Part shown: in pieces, positions 26,330-34,718 of the stretch
Layout: each line of letters starts with the position of its first letter
Numbering within the stretch: position 1 is the first letter of the stretch
Assembly (NCBI GenBank): GCA_017435865.1
Contig: JAFSEF010000101.1
Span: forward strand, 62,001-126,000
DNA from: Clostridia bacterium
GTDB taxonomy: Bacteria > Bacillota > Clostridia > Oscillospirales > Acutalibacteraceae
Length of the DNA stretch: 64,000 nt
Direction of reading: 5' to 3'
Position numbers and translations under genes: made by a program
The notes under the pieces: model-generated
Seen by the model: the letters and a program-made list of their open reading frames with translations, nothing else
What the model was told of the DNA's origin: nothing
Database searches by the model: none

Positions 26330-27001
26330 TTATTCAGTGTCAAGAGCAAATCTGAAATCTGTTGCAGCTTGCAATATTGTTTTATCTTTCAGGAATAAGC
26401 TGCTTGTGCCGAGAACAAAAATGTCGGCACCGCTTTTTCTCAATTTAATTGCATTTGGTATGCTTATATTGCCGTCTACTTCAATCGGAATGTGTCTGCA
26501 ATCGCACTCATTAAGCATTCTTCGTGCATCGCTTGTTTTTCTTTCAGCAGCTTCAAACAGTTTTTGTCCTGCAAAACCGGGGCTTACAGTCATCACAAGC
26601 AACATATCTATATAATCTGTCAGATACTTTGCACAATTCAATGGAGTACCCGGGTTCAAAGCAAGACCTGCTTTGCAACCTTTAAGTCTGATCTGTTCAA
26701 GTGTTCTGTGAATATGCGTTTCTGATTCGTAGTGAACACATACAATATCATCGGAAGACAAATTCAGCCTGTCAATAAATAACGAAGGTTCATTGACCAT
26801 CATATGAATATCAAGAGGAATATTCGTTTTCTCTTTAATCTTATTAACCAGATCAAATCCAAGAGTAATATTCGGCACAAAATGACCGTCCATTATATCA
26901 ACATGCAGATACTCAACACCTGCATTTTCAAGCTCAATAATAGCAGGCATGAGATTGGTCAGATCTGCACACATGATTGATGCGGAAATGGCATTATTCA
27001 T
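26330..27001 (-). CDS. rpe: Ribulose-phosphate 3-epimerase family protein
   Basis: The 223-residue barrel has ISASIMCADLTNL, YLHVDIMDGHFVPNITLGFD (metal-binding His and Asp), IHMMVNEP, MTVSPGFAGQKL and IEVDGNIS. It swaps the configuration at C3 of ketopentose (or allulose) phosphates. Because it sits in an accessory operon with a TIM-barrel protein and a PLP lyase, it may be a D-allulose-6-phosphate type enzyme and not the housekeeping Rpe. I used the ATG at 27001, five bases after AGGTGGGG. Confidence 0.88.
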   Translation of the reverse strand: MNNAISASIMCADLTNLMPAIIELENAGVEYLHVDIMDGHFVPNITLGFDLVNKIKEKTNIPLDIHMMVNEPSLFIDRLNLSSDDIVCVHYESETHIHRTLEQIRLKGCKAGLALNPGTPLNCAKYLTDYIDMLLVMTVSPGFAGQKLFEAAERKTSDARRMLNECDCRHIPIEVDGNISIPNAIKLRKSGADIFVLGTSSLFLKDKTILQAATDFRFALDTE

Positions 27002-27034
27002 AATTACCCCACCTTTTAACAAAGACTTGCATAA

Positions 27035-27063
27035 ATTGTATCATATATTATTGAATTCATCAA
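27035..27063 (-). promoter_or_regulatory. Sigma-A-type promoter of the rpe-dpaL operon
   Basis: TTGATG (27063-27058) and TACAAT (27040-27035) on the minus strand with a 17-base spacer, immediately after the terminator of the previous operon. Confidence 0.68.
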
Positions 27064-27065
27064 GA

Positions 27066-27091
27066 GAAAAAGCATCGGTTGCCCGATGCTT
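27066..27091 (-). terminator. Terminator after the M20 peptidase gene
   Basis: Minus-strand stem AGCATCGG / CCGATGCT followed by a T run, 8 bases past the stop codon. Confidence 0.9.
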
Positions 27092-27098
27092 AATCAGT

Positions 27099-28571
27099 TT
27101 ATTCTGCAGAAAGAGTGCGGATATAGATTTTAAAGAAACGAAGTGCTTCGGGCATTGCTGACAGAGGAATGCGTTCATTTGTTCCATGCGTACACAAAAG
27201 AAGACCTGTATCAACAAGGAACGGAGAATAACGATAAATATTCTCACAAACATCCTCATAATGGCAAGCATCCGTACCGCCCATAACCAGATAAGGAGCA
27301 ACAATACTCTTCGGATTCATGCGAGAACAAATTTCACGCAAGGCATTGAAGCAACGGGAATCAGTCGGAGAAATCTTTGAGGCATTTTTCCATCCGGGTT
27401 TGCACACAATTTCCACCTTTTTATTACGAATGACCTTACGAAGATGTTTTTCAACATCCTCAACGGTTGTACCGGGATACATACGGAAGTTGACATTGAC
27501 AGATGCTTTCTGCGGCAGCACATTGGGAGCAGGACTACCGGAAGCCATGGTAACACCGGTAGTTGTTCTGATCAGGCTGGCAGCAGGCGGTATTTTCGTC
27601 ATCACCTTTTTCAATACAGGTTTCAGTACAGGTAAATTACAAGTGACAAGTCTTAAAGGATAAGATACATGTCTGCCGACACTGTCAAACAATTCCATAA
27701 TCATGGGAGACAAAGTAGCTTTAAACTGATGATTCTCAATATCCTGAATAACTTTTGCAAGTTCGCCCAATGCAGTATGATCAGGAGCCTGTGAAGAATG
27801 TCCGCCTTTTGCAAGAACAGAAACCTCAAAGTCTGCATAACCTTTTTCAGCAACACCGATGCCGGCAATCTGTGCATCAATAACACCTTTGACATTTACG
27901 GGTAAAATTGCACCGCCTTCATCGATCACACAATCAAGGTGAATACCACGATCCTTGAAATATTTACACATAACAATTGCACCCGAAAACTCTGAAGACA
28001 TAACTTCTTCATTGTGGCCGAGACAGATATATACATCTCTTTCAGGTTCAAAGCCTTCTTCAAGCAAAGTCTCGACGCTTTCCATGACAGCAATCAGATG
28101 ATTTTTCATATCCAGAGCACCACGTCCCCAGATGAATTCACCATCATTTACACCGTCAAAAGGAGGATATGTCCAATCCTGAAGCGTGCCCTCGGAAATC
28201 GGAACGACATCCTGATGAGAAAGCAGAGCAATAGGATCAAGATCATCACGCTTGCCTTTCCATCTGTATAACAAACTGCCTCTTACAGGCTCTTCAAGAG
28301 AAAGATTCTTATGAATCAACGGATAGCGTTCTTTCAAAAATGCATGGAATCTGTCAAAAGGTTCCCAATTAATCGCATCATTGTCTTTATCTGCAATGGT
28401 GGGAATCTTAATTGCATCAGACAAATTCTGTTCGAATCGTTTCACATCAATGTTTTCTTCAGGATACGGTGAAAGATTTCGTTTTTCGGGAACAAATTTT
28501 GCAGCACGAACTGCATTGACACCGATTAATGCAGCTGCACCTGCCGCAATAGCTGCAGTTTTCTTTTTCAT
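27099..28571 (-). CDS. Membrane-anchored M20-family metallopeptidase (carboxypeptidase S/PM20D1-like)
   Basis: The 490-residue protein starts with a short hydrophobic segment (about residues 5-24, KKKTAAIAAGAAALIGVNAV) that probably anchors it with the enzyme outside. The M20 fold has its zinc ligands in LLSHQDVVP, WGRGALDMKNH, LGHNEEV (catalytic Glu then ligand), DEGGAIL and near the end GTDACHY. The overall form, with a leader and AKGGHSSQAPDHTALG in the dimerisation part, is that of the CPS1/PM20D1 branch, which cleaves or joins N-acyl amino acids and dipeptides. Its start overlaps the end of the DacF-like gene by 4 bases. Confidence 0.9.
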   Translation of the reverse strand: MKKKTAAIAAGAAALIGVNAVRAAKFVPEKRNLSPYPEENIDVKRFEQNLSDAIKIPTIADKDNDAINWEPFDRFHAFLKERYPLIHKNLSLEEPVRGSLLYRWKGKRDDLDPIALLSHQDVVPISEGTLQDWTYPPFDGVNDGEFIWGRGALDMKNHLIAVMESVETLLEEGFEPERDVYICLGHNEEVMSSEFSGAIVMCKYFKDRGIHLDCVIDEGGAILPVNVKGVIDAQIAGIGVAEKGYADFEVSVLAKGGHSSQAPDHTALGELAKVIQDIENHQFKATLSPMIMELFDSVGRHVSYPLRLVTCNLPVLKPVLKKVMTKIPPAASLIRTTTGVTMASGSPAPNVLPQKASVNVNFRMYPGTTVEDVEKHLRKVIRNKKVEIVCKPGWKNASKISPTDSRCFNALREICSRMNPKSIVAPYLVMGGTDACHYEDVCENIYRYSPFLVDTGLLLCTHGTNERIPLSAMPEALRFFKIYIRTLSAE

Positions 28572-29980
28572 TGTTTCTTCTCCTTTTCGGATTTCTTTTT
28601 GTGGTTTGCTTTATTTTTAGGATTATTGCTTTCGATCACTTCATAACCCTTTATAATTCTTATATTTCTGCCACGATACATAGTTGGCTTTACAAAAATA
28701 AAAACAACAATCAACACAATTGCTGCAATAACAAGAATTGCAATAATACTGATAAATATCTTACTTGTCAGAATGGAAATGATTGTGTCACCTATATATC
28801 TGGCATAGTTTCTCTCCACATCAAAAGAGGCAACAAGATCCACTCTGGCAATTTCTTCTCCGGCATACTGAATACTTGCAACACCAAGTACATCTCCTTT
28901 ATGCACGGGAGCATCAATCTCTTTTTTAGTCAGTTCATCAACAACCGTAATATAGCATGTTTCTTCATCGATGCCTTCAGGTACCAACGCACTGATTTGG
29001 GTCATAGGTACCAGAGAAACATAATCAAACTGATCAGAATGATTGACTTTGATTTCAGTTACTACACGAGTTGTATCCGCAACAACACGCAGTCTCACAT
29101 GTTCAAATGCCCATTCATAAAGATCCTTAGAGTCAATCATGGCCAGGTTTTCGAGATAGCCATCTTCATCCTCATCAAAAGTATCTGCATTCAATACAAC
29201 ACAAAGATATGTATAACCATCTTGGGTAGCTACTGACACAAGTGAACATTTGTCATTGTTATCTGTTCCTGCTTTACCGTGAGACATAGCAGGAATATAA
29301 TAATCTTCATAAGCACCATTCAGACAAAGGTTTGTAGTTCTCAGATAGCGCGGCTCGTCATATGAATTTGTTGCAGGCATATCATAATATGTCATGCTGA
29401 CAAGTTGTGTAAAAAAGTCATTATCAAGACACGATTTATAAAGCAGTGCAATATCTTTTGCCGTAGATGTCTGTGCAACAAAAAGACCGTTTGGGTCAAG
29501 AAAATTCGTATTCTGACAACCGACTTTTTTTGCATATGCATTCATTTCCGCAACAAAAGCATCTGTATTGTTGCCGCCAAAGTGATACGCAAGAACATTG
29601 CCTGCATCGCAGGCATTTGCAATCATCATGCAATATAACAATTCGCGAACGCTGATAATCTCGCCTACGAGAATACCAACACGAGTACAATCTACATCAT
29701 CGAGTGCTCTGATAGGCTCGGAAGGTACTGTTATGAGTGTGTTAAGATCATCACACTTTTCGATTACCAACTTTGCCGTGACAATCTTGGTTAATGCGGA
29801 AGGATTGACAACAAGATCAGCATTTTTCTCGTAGATCACTGTAGAATCATTGTCAAGGCTTGTCATATAAACAATATCTGACTTTGTTGCAAAAGCATTG
29901 GTAAACGCTGCATCTGCAAAAATTACGCAACTACAGATTAGCATACAAAAAATATTAACAAAAATAATGAATTTTTTCAT
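28568..29980 (-). CDS. DacF-like D-alanyl-D-alanine carboxypeptidase homologue with lost catalytic motifs
   Basis: The 470 residues follow the PBP5/DacF plan: signal segment (1-25), S11 peptidase domain, an outer C-terminal domain, one membrane segment (about 400-430) and a lysine-rich inner tail. The active-site motifs are altered. S-x-x-K reads A62-L-T-K65 (an Asn-Pro-Ser precedes it, so the serine is shifted one place), S-x-N reads N122-A-C124, and K-T-G reads K236-A-G238. It is therefore probably not an active carboxypeptidase and may be a binding or scaffold protein. I used the ATG at 29980, 9 bases after GGTGG. It is co-transcribed with the M20 peptidase, which overlaps by 4 bases. Confidence 0.87.
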   Translation of the reverse strand: MKKFIIFVNIFCMLICSCVIFADAAFTNAFATKSDIVYMTSLDNDSTVIYEKNADLVVNPSALTKIVTAKLVIEKCDDLNTLITVPSEPIRALDDVDCTRVGILVGEIISVRELLYCMMIANACDAGNVLAYHFGGNNTDAFVAEMNAYAKKVGCQNTNFLDPNGLFVAQTSTAKDIALLYKSCLDNDFFTQLVSMTYYDMPATNSYDEPRYLRTTNLCLNGAYEDYYIPAMSHGKAGTDNNDKCSLVSVATQDGYTYLCVVLNADTFDEDEDGYLENLAMIDSKDLYEWAFEHVRLRVVADTTRVVTEIKVNHSDQFDYVSLVPMTQISALVPEGIDEETCYITVVDELTKKEIDAPVHKGDVLGVASIQYAGEEIARVDLVASFDVERNYARYIGDTIISILTSKIFISIIAILVIAAIVLIVVFIFVKPTMYRGRNIRIIKGYEVIESNNPKNKANHKKKSEKEKKQ

Positions 29981-30042
29981 GGACAAGCACCACCAAATGA
30001 TGTATGATATAAAAGTAAATATGATTTGAAAGGATTTTCCTT

Positions 30043-30735
30043 ATGATTTTTGTTACGGGTGATATGCACGGGGATGAAAACAGACTGTCCAAGAACAGAC
30101 TCAATATGCTCAAAAAAGGAGATACACTTATTGTCTGTGGCGATTTCGGTTTTCTGTGGGATGACTCCGCAAAAGAAAGATCATTCAGAAAAAAACTCGA
30201 AAAGAGAGATTACAATATTTGTTTTGTTGACGGCCCACACGAAAACTTTAAGCTGTTAAACAGTTTTCCGGTTGTTGAATGGAATGGCGGATTGGTACAT
30301 AAAATTCAGTCAAATGTGTTTCATCTAATGCGAGGACAAATGTACACAATCAACGGTAGAAAAGTGTTTGCTATGGGCGGCGGGGAATCACCTGAACTTG
30401 ACATTCTTGATTCTGAAGCCGGTGATAATGACAAAGCTGCTGTTCCGACAGATAAAGAACTTCTTGCAGCAGTCAATCGTCTTGAAGAAGCTGATTTCAC
30501 TTGTGATTACATCATAACACACGAGCCACCCTCAAAAATCAAAGACTTTTTACTTCTCGGCGAAAACACACCACTTCGTGTGACTGCATTGAGTGCTTTC
30601 TTTGATGAGTTGCAAGCACAATGCAATTATAAGTGTTGGTTTTTCGGAAGTATGCATCTGGATAAATACATTTCAGCTTCGCAACGTGCTGTCTTTAAAG
30701 TGATCATCAACGCTGAAACTGATGAAAGATTATGA
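30043..30735 (+). CDS. Cytoplasmic metallophosphoesterase
   Basis: The 230-residue protein has calcineurin-like phosphoesterase motifs: VTGDMHGD near the start, IVCGDFGFLWDD, VDGPHENFKLL (for G-N-H-D/E) and IITHEPP. The last motif, usually G-H-x-H, reads FGSMHLD, so one expected metal-binding histidine is a serine. No signal peptide. The substrate is unknown. GAAAGGA lies 12 bases before the ATG. It is divergent from the DacF-like gene and converges on the alcohol dehydrogenase gene with only 13 bases between. Confidence 0.86.
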   Translation: MIFVTGDMHGDENRLSKNRLNMLKKGDTLIVCGDFGFLWDDSAKERSFRKKLEKRDYNICFVDGPHENFKLLNSFPVVEWNGGLVHKIQSNVFHLMRGQMYTINGRKVFAMGGGESPELDILDSEAGDNDKAAVPTDKELLAAVNRLEEADFTCDYIITHEPPSKIKDFLLLGENTPLRVTALSAFFDELQAQCNYKCWFFGSMHLDKYISASQRAVFKVIINAETDERL

Positions 30736-30748
30736 CAACAGATGGCCG

Positions 30749-31873
30749 TTATTCTGTTTCGCGAAACGCAAGCAGACCAACCACAGCTTCATCAGGTGTA
30801 TAACCACCGGGAGTTCTGTCGAAGTTCTTTACTGACGAAGTCCATCTGCTGCAATATTCTTTGGCCTGTTCATCAGTAATGTGAATTGTAAGTGCCGTTA
30901 GATCACGGATAACCTCGTTAATTCCGTCTTTATTGGTATCAAACCAAGCACAAACCGCTTCGAGTTTTTCGGGGCGGTATTTTTCTGCCTTATCCATTAA
31001 CTGCGGATGAAAAGCAGTACAAGCTTTGCCATGCGGTACATTGTAAATCTCGGTCAAAATATAACCTGCAGTATGTGGAAAAGCAGTGCCTGTTATATTA
31101 ATTGCAAGACCTGCATACAAAGAGGCAACGTACAACTCATTTCGTTGTAAGTCAGATATCGGCTGTTTTTTATTGGTTCGAAGTATATTCAGATTTTTCC
31201 ATAATAACTTCAATGCTTTTTCTGCGTACAAAGCAGATAAATCATTTGAAGTTTCAGCAAAGAAAGACTCAAGTGCGTGTGCATATGCATCCAAAGCAGT
31301 GGAAACTGTGACATCATAAGAAGCTGAATGCGTGTACTTTGCATCACAGAAAGAAACATCAGCATAACAATCTGCACCGGAAATGCTCTTTTTAAAACCT
31401 TTCATATCGGTAAGCACGGAAACACCGGTTACTTCACTTCCGGTACCGGCTGTCGTGCCTATAAGGACCAACGGCAATCTGTTTGCGGGTATAGCTCTGT
31501 TATAAAGATCGCTGACAGTGAATGTCGGATTTGCAGCAAATATCGCAACAGCTTTAGAGGCATCAAGTGCAGATCCACCACCGATTCCTACAATAAAATC
31601 AACATTTTCTTTGACAGCAAGTAATCCTGCAAGTCGGCATTCTTCAGCGAGCGGATTTTGTGAAACAGAATCAAAAATCACATAAGAAATATCACATGCA
31701 ACCAGTGTATTGATAACATCATCCAAAGCACCGCTTTTCTTTGCACCCGAAGCACCTGTAACCAACAAGCACTTATTACCGAAACCTTTAAAGACAGCGG
31801 CATTCTTTTTCACGCAGTCATGGCCTGATATGATTTTTGCAGGCATATAGCTATTCAGTATGAATTGATTCAT
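30749..31873 (-). CDS. Iron-containing alcohol dehydrogenase
   Basis: The 374-residue protein belongs to the group III metal-dependent dehydrogenases. It has the NAD-binding part (LLVTGASGAKKSG, VGIGGGSALDASKAVAI, GTTAGTGSEVTGVSVL) and the iron ligands in TALDAYAHALESFF, FPHTAGY and VPHGKACTAFHP. It interconverts an alcohol or polyol and an aldehyde; the substrate is not shown. I used the ATG at 31873, 7 bases after GGAGG. It is a single gene and its promoter faces away from that of glpK, so a role in glycerol or related carbon use is possible but only inferred. Confidence 0.93.
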   Translation of the reverse strand: MNQFILNSYMPAKIISGHDCVKKNAAVFKGFGNKCLLVTGASGAKKSGALDDVINTLVACDISYVIFDSVSQNPLAEECRLAGLLAVKENVDFIVGIGGGSALDASKAVAIFAANPTFTVSDLYNRAIPANRLPLVLIGTTAGTGSEVTGVSVLTDMKGFKKSISGADCYADVSFCDAKYTHSASYDVTVSTALDAYAHALESFFAETSNDLSALYAEKALKLLWKNLNILRTNKKQPISDLQRNELYVASLYAGLAINITGTAFPHTAGYILTEIYNVPHGKACTAFHPQLMDKAEKYRPEKLEAVCAWFDTNKDGINEVIRDLTALTIHITDEQAKEYCSRWTSSVKNFDRTPGGYTPDEAVVGLLAFRETE

Positions 31874-31910
31874 TGTGTATCCTCCAACCGTCCGGATCAT
31901 GTTATTACAT

Positions 31911-31939
31911 AGTATACTAAAGTTAATTAAAAAAGTAAA
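31911..31939 (-). promoter_or_regulatory. Sigma-A-type promoter of the alcohol dehydrogenase gene
   Basis: TTTACT (31939-31934) and TATACT (31916-31911) on the minus strand with a 17-base spacer. The -35 block again lies in ATTTACTTTTTTA. Confidence 0.72.
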
Positions 31940-31966
31940 TCTTTTTTTTATTATTTTAATATTTTC

Positions 31967-31995
31967 TTGACAAACGATAGCAATAGAGTTAAAAT
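31967..31995 (+). promoter_or_regulatory. Sigma-A promoter of glpK
   Basis: TTGACA (31967-31972) and TAAAAT (31990-31995), 17-base spacer, 35 bases before the coding start. Confidence 0.82.
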
Positions 31996-32030
31996 TGATT
32001 AATATTAAATGTGAAAGGCTGATCTGAATA

Positions 32031-33542
32031 ATGGCAAAGTATATTGTTTCTCTTGATCAGGGCACAACAAGTTCAAGAGCTATTGTTTTTGACCGCAAAG
32101 GAAGTATCGTTGCAAAAGCACAGCATGAGTATCCTCAGATTTATCCGAAGGCCGGTTGGGTTGAGCACAATCCTGATGATATTCTGAAAAGTCAGCTTCG
32201 TGCACTTGCCGATGCACTTATCAACGGACAGATTGAAGCCAAAGATATCGCAGCAATCGGCATAACAAATCAACGTGAGACAACAATCCTTTGGGATAAA
32301 ACAACCGGCAAGCCTGTATATAATGCAATTGTATGGCAGTGCAGAAGAACTGCCGATATGTGTGAAAAGCTCAAAAACGAAGGTTTGGGAGAATACATTC
32401 AACAGCATACAGGTCTGATTATAGATGCTTATTTTTCCGGCACTAAAATCAAATGGATTCTTGAGAATGTTCCGGAAGCAAAGAAACTCGCAGCAGAAGG
32501 TAAGCTTTTATTCGGCACTGTCGATACTTGGTTAATCTGGAATCTTACCGGTCGCAGAGCACATGTTACAGACTACTCTAACGCTGCAAGAACAATGCTC
32601 TTTGATGTGGATACACTGAAATGGGATGAATTCCTTTGCAATAAACTGGATATTCCCATGAACATCCTTCCTCGTGTTGCACAATCAAGTGAGGTTTACG
32701 GTGCAATTTCTCCCGGCATCCCCGGCATTGAATCATTGGCAGGTATTCCCATTTGTTCTGCAATCGGTGATCAACAAGCTGCATTGTTCGGTCAGGCTTG
32801 CTTTAAACCCGGTCAGGCAAAGAATACATATGGAACAGGTTGTTTCCTTCTTATGAACACAGGTGAAACCCGTGTTCACTCACGTAATAATCTGATTACA
32901 GGTATTGCTTGGGGGCTCAATGGTAAAGTAGAGTATTGCGTTGAAGGCAGTGCATTTAATGCAGGTTCAGTTATTCAGTGGTTGCGTGATGAACTTCATC
33001 TCATAAAATCTGCTCCGGAATGTGACAAGTTAGCAGAAAGTGTTCCTGATGCAAACGGAATTTATCTCGTTCCTGCATTTACAGGCATGGGTGCTCCCTA
33101 TTGGGACATGTATGCAAGAGGTGCCATTGTCGGTATGACAAGAGGAACCAATCGGGCACATATTGCACGTGCAGTACTTGAATCAATTGCTTATCAGATG
33201 ACTGATCTGCTTGAAGCAATGATTGCAGACAGCGGAATCACTCTTTCAGAACTCAGAGTGGATGGCGGTGCATCTGTCAGCAACATCATGATGCAAATTC
33301 AGGCAAACATGATCAATACTACTGTTAACAGACCAAAAACTGTTGAAACCACTGCTCTCGGTGCTGCATATCTTGCAGGTCTTGCAGTAAATTTCTGGGA
33401 TAACAAAGAAGAAATTGAGCATATTCGTGAGATTGACAGAGAATTCATTCCGCAACTCGATAAAGAAACCAGAGATAAAATTTATAACGGTTGGAAAAAA
33501 GCCGTTTCCCGTGCTTGTGACTGGGAAGAGCATGCCAACTGA
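32031..33542 (+). CDS. glpK: Glycerol kinase
   Basis: The 503-residue FGGY kinase phosphorylates glycerol to glycerol-3-phosphate. It has [20 protein letters not shown] start ([17 protein letters not shown]), [22 protein letters not shown], the FGGY signature in the C-terminal half ([22 protein letters not shown]) and the ATP motif [11 protein letters not shown]. Length matches GlpK (about 500). AAAGG lies about 11 bases before the ATG. No glpF or glpD is beside it. serC follows after 35 bases without a terminator. Confidence 0.98.
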   Translation: MAKYIVSLDQGTTSSRAIVFDRKGSIVAKAQHEYPQIYPKAGWVEHNPDDILKSQLRALADALINGQIEAKDIAAIGITNQRETTILWDKTTGKPVYNAIVWQCRRTADMCEKLKNEGLGEYIQQHTGLIIDAYFSGTKIKWILENVPEAKKLAAEGKLLFGTVDTWLIWNLTGRRAHVTDYSNAARTMLFDVDTLKWDEFLCNKLDIPMNILPRVAQSSEVYGAISPGIPGIESLAGIPICSAIGDQQAALFGQACFKPGQAKNTYGTGCFLLMNTGETRVHSRNNLITGIAWGLNGKVEYCVEGSAFNAGSVIQWLRDELHLIKSAPECDKLAESVPDANGIYLVPAFTGMGAPYWDMYARGAIVGMTRGTNRAHIARAVLESIAYQMTDLLEAMIADSGITLSELRVDGGASVSNIMMQIQANMINTTVNRPKTVETTALGAAYLAGLAVNFWDNKEEIEHIREIDREFIPQLDKETRDKIYNGWKKAVSRACDWEEHAN

Positions 33543-33577
33543 AAAATATTTTAATTAACCTTTTGGAGGTAGATACA

Positions 33578-34660
33578 ATGTCAAGAGTTTACAATTTTTC
33601 CGCAGGTCCTTCCATGCTTCCTGAAGCAGTTCTTAAAAAAGCTGCTGCAGAAATGCTCGATTATGAAGGCAGCGGTCAGTCCGTCATGGAAATGTCTCAT
33701 CGTTCCAAGACATTCGACAAAATCATCAAAGATGCCGAACAGCTTTTCCGCGAACTGATGAACATTCCGGAAAACTATAAAGTTTTGTTCCTGCAGGGTG
33801 GTGCATCCACGCAGTTTGCAGCGATCCCCATGAACTTTATGAACAAAAACAAGAAAGCTGATTTCATTATTACCGGCCAGTGGGCAAAAAAAGCTTACCA
33901 GGAAGCACAGAAGTATGGTGCAGCAAGAGCAGTTGCTTCTTCTGCAGATAAGACTTTCTCTTATATTCCGAAAACAACTGCAGCAGATTTTGATCAGGAT
34001 GCTGATTATGTTTACATTTGCATGAACAACACTATTTACGGCACAAAGTTCCCCGAACTTCCCGATGTCGGCAATATTCCGCTGATCGCGGACATTTCTT
34101 CCATGTTCCTTTCCGAGCCGATGGATGTCAGCAAGTTTGCAGTTGTATACGGTGGTGCACAGAAAAACATAGCTCCTGCAGGTCTTACTGTTGTTATTAT
34201 CAGAGAAGATATGCTCGGCAACGCAATGGATATCACACCTACCATGCTGAACTATCAGACAATGGCTGACAATGACTCTCTGTACAACACACCTCCCTGC
34301 TATACGATTTACATTTGCAAGCTTGTTCTTGAATGGATCAAGGAACAGGGCGGAATTGAAGCTGTATACCAGACTAATCTGAAAAAGGCTGCCATTCTTT
34401 ATGATTATCTTGACAGTTCCGCAATGTTCAGCTCTACTGTTGCTAAAGAAGATCGCTCTCTTATGAATGTGCCTTTTGTAACAGGCAACGATGAACTGGA
34501 TGCTAAATTTGTTAAAGAAGCTACTGCTGCAGGTTTTGTAAACCTCAAGGGACATCGCACTGTTGGCGGCATGAGAGCTTCCATTTATAACGCAATGCCC
34601 GTTGAAGGTGTTGAAAAGCTCGTTGAGTTCATGAAGAACTTCGAAAAAGAAAACGCATAA
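33578..34660 (+). CDS. serC: Phosphoserine aminotransferase
   Basis: The 360-residue PLP enzyme turns 3-phosphohydroxypyruvate into phosphoserine. It starts RVYNFSAGPSMLPEAVL, with LFLQGGASTQFAAIPMN, the PLP lysine in YGGAQKNIAPAGLTVVI, and the C-terminal GHRTVGGMRASIYNAMP. Length is that of SerC (about 360). I used the ATG at 33578, 8 bases after GGAGG. With serA next it covers the first two steps of serine synthesis; the phosphatase SerB is not here. Confidence 0.98.
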   Translation: MSRVYNFSAGPSMLPEAVLKKAAAEMLDYEGSGQSVMEMSHRSKTFDKIIKDAEQLFRELMNIPENYKVLFLQGGASTQFAAIPMNFMNKNKKADFIITGQWAKKAYQEAQKYGAARAVASSADKTFSYIPKTTAADFDQDADYVYICMNNTIYGTKFPELPDVGNIPLIADISSMFLSEPMDVSKFAVVYGGAQKNIAPAGLTVVIIREDMLGNAMDITPTMLNYQTMADNDSLYNTPPCYTIYICKLVLEWIKEQGGIEAVYQTNLKKAAILYDYLDSSAMFSSTVAKEDRSLMNVPFVTGNDELDAKFVKEATAAGFVNLKGHRTVGGMRASIYNAMPVEGVEKLVEFMKNFEKENA

Positions 34661-34718
34661 TTGTTAGTATTATAGAAAGACACATGATGTGTTTTTCATG
34701 AAAGGTCTGAAATTCGCT

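Noticed and set aside
33581..34555. A 324-codon minus-strand frame opposite serC
   Set aside because: The plus-strand serC is unmistakable. The antisense product is rich in Cys, His and Phe without any motif, as expected for a shadow frame.
34675..34695. Hairpin between serC and serA as a terminator or attenuator
   Set aside because: AAAGACACAT / ATGTGTTTTT pairs for 10 bases but has a tiny loop and no proper T-tract after it; serC and serA are more likely read through together.
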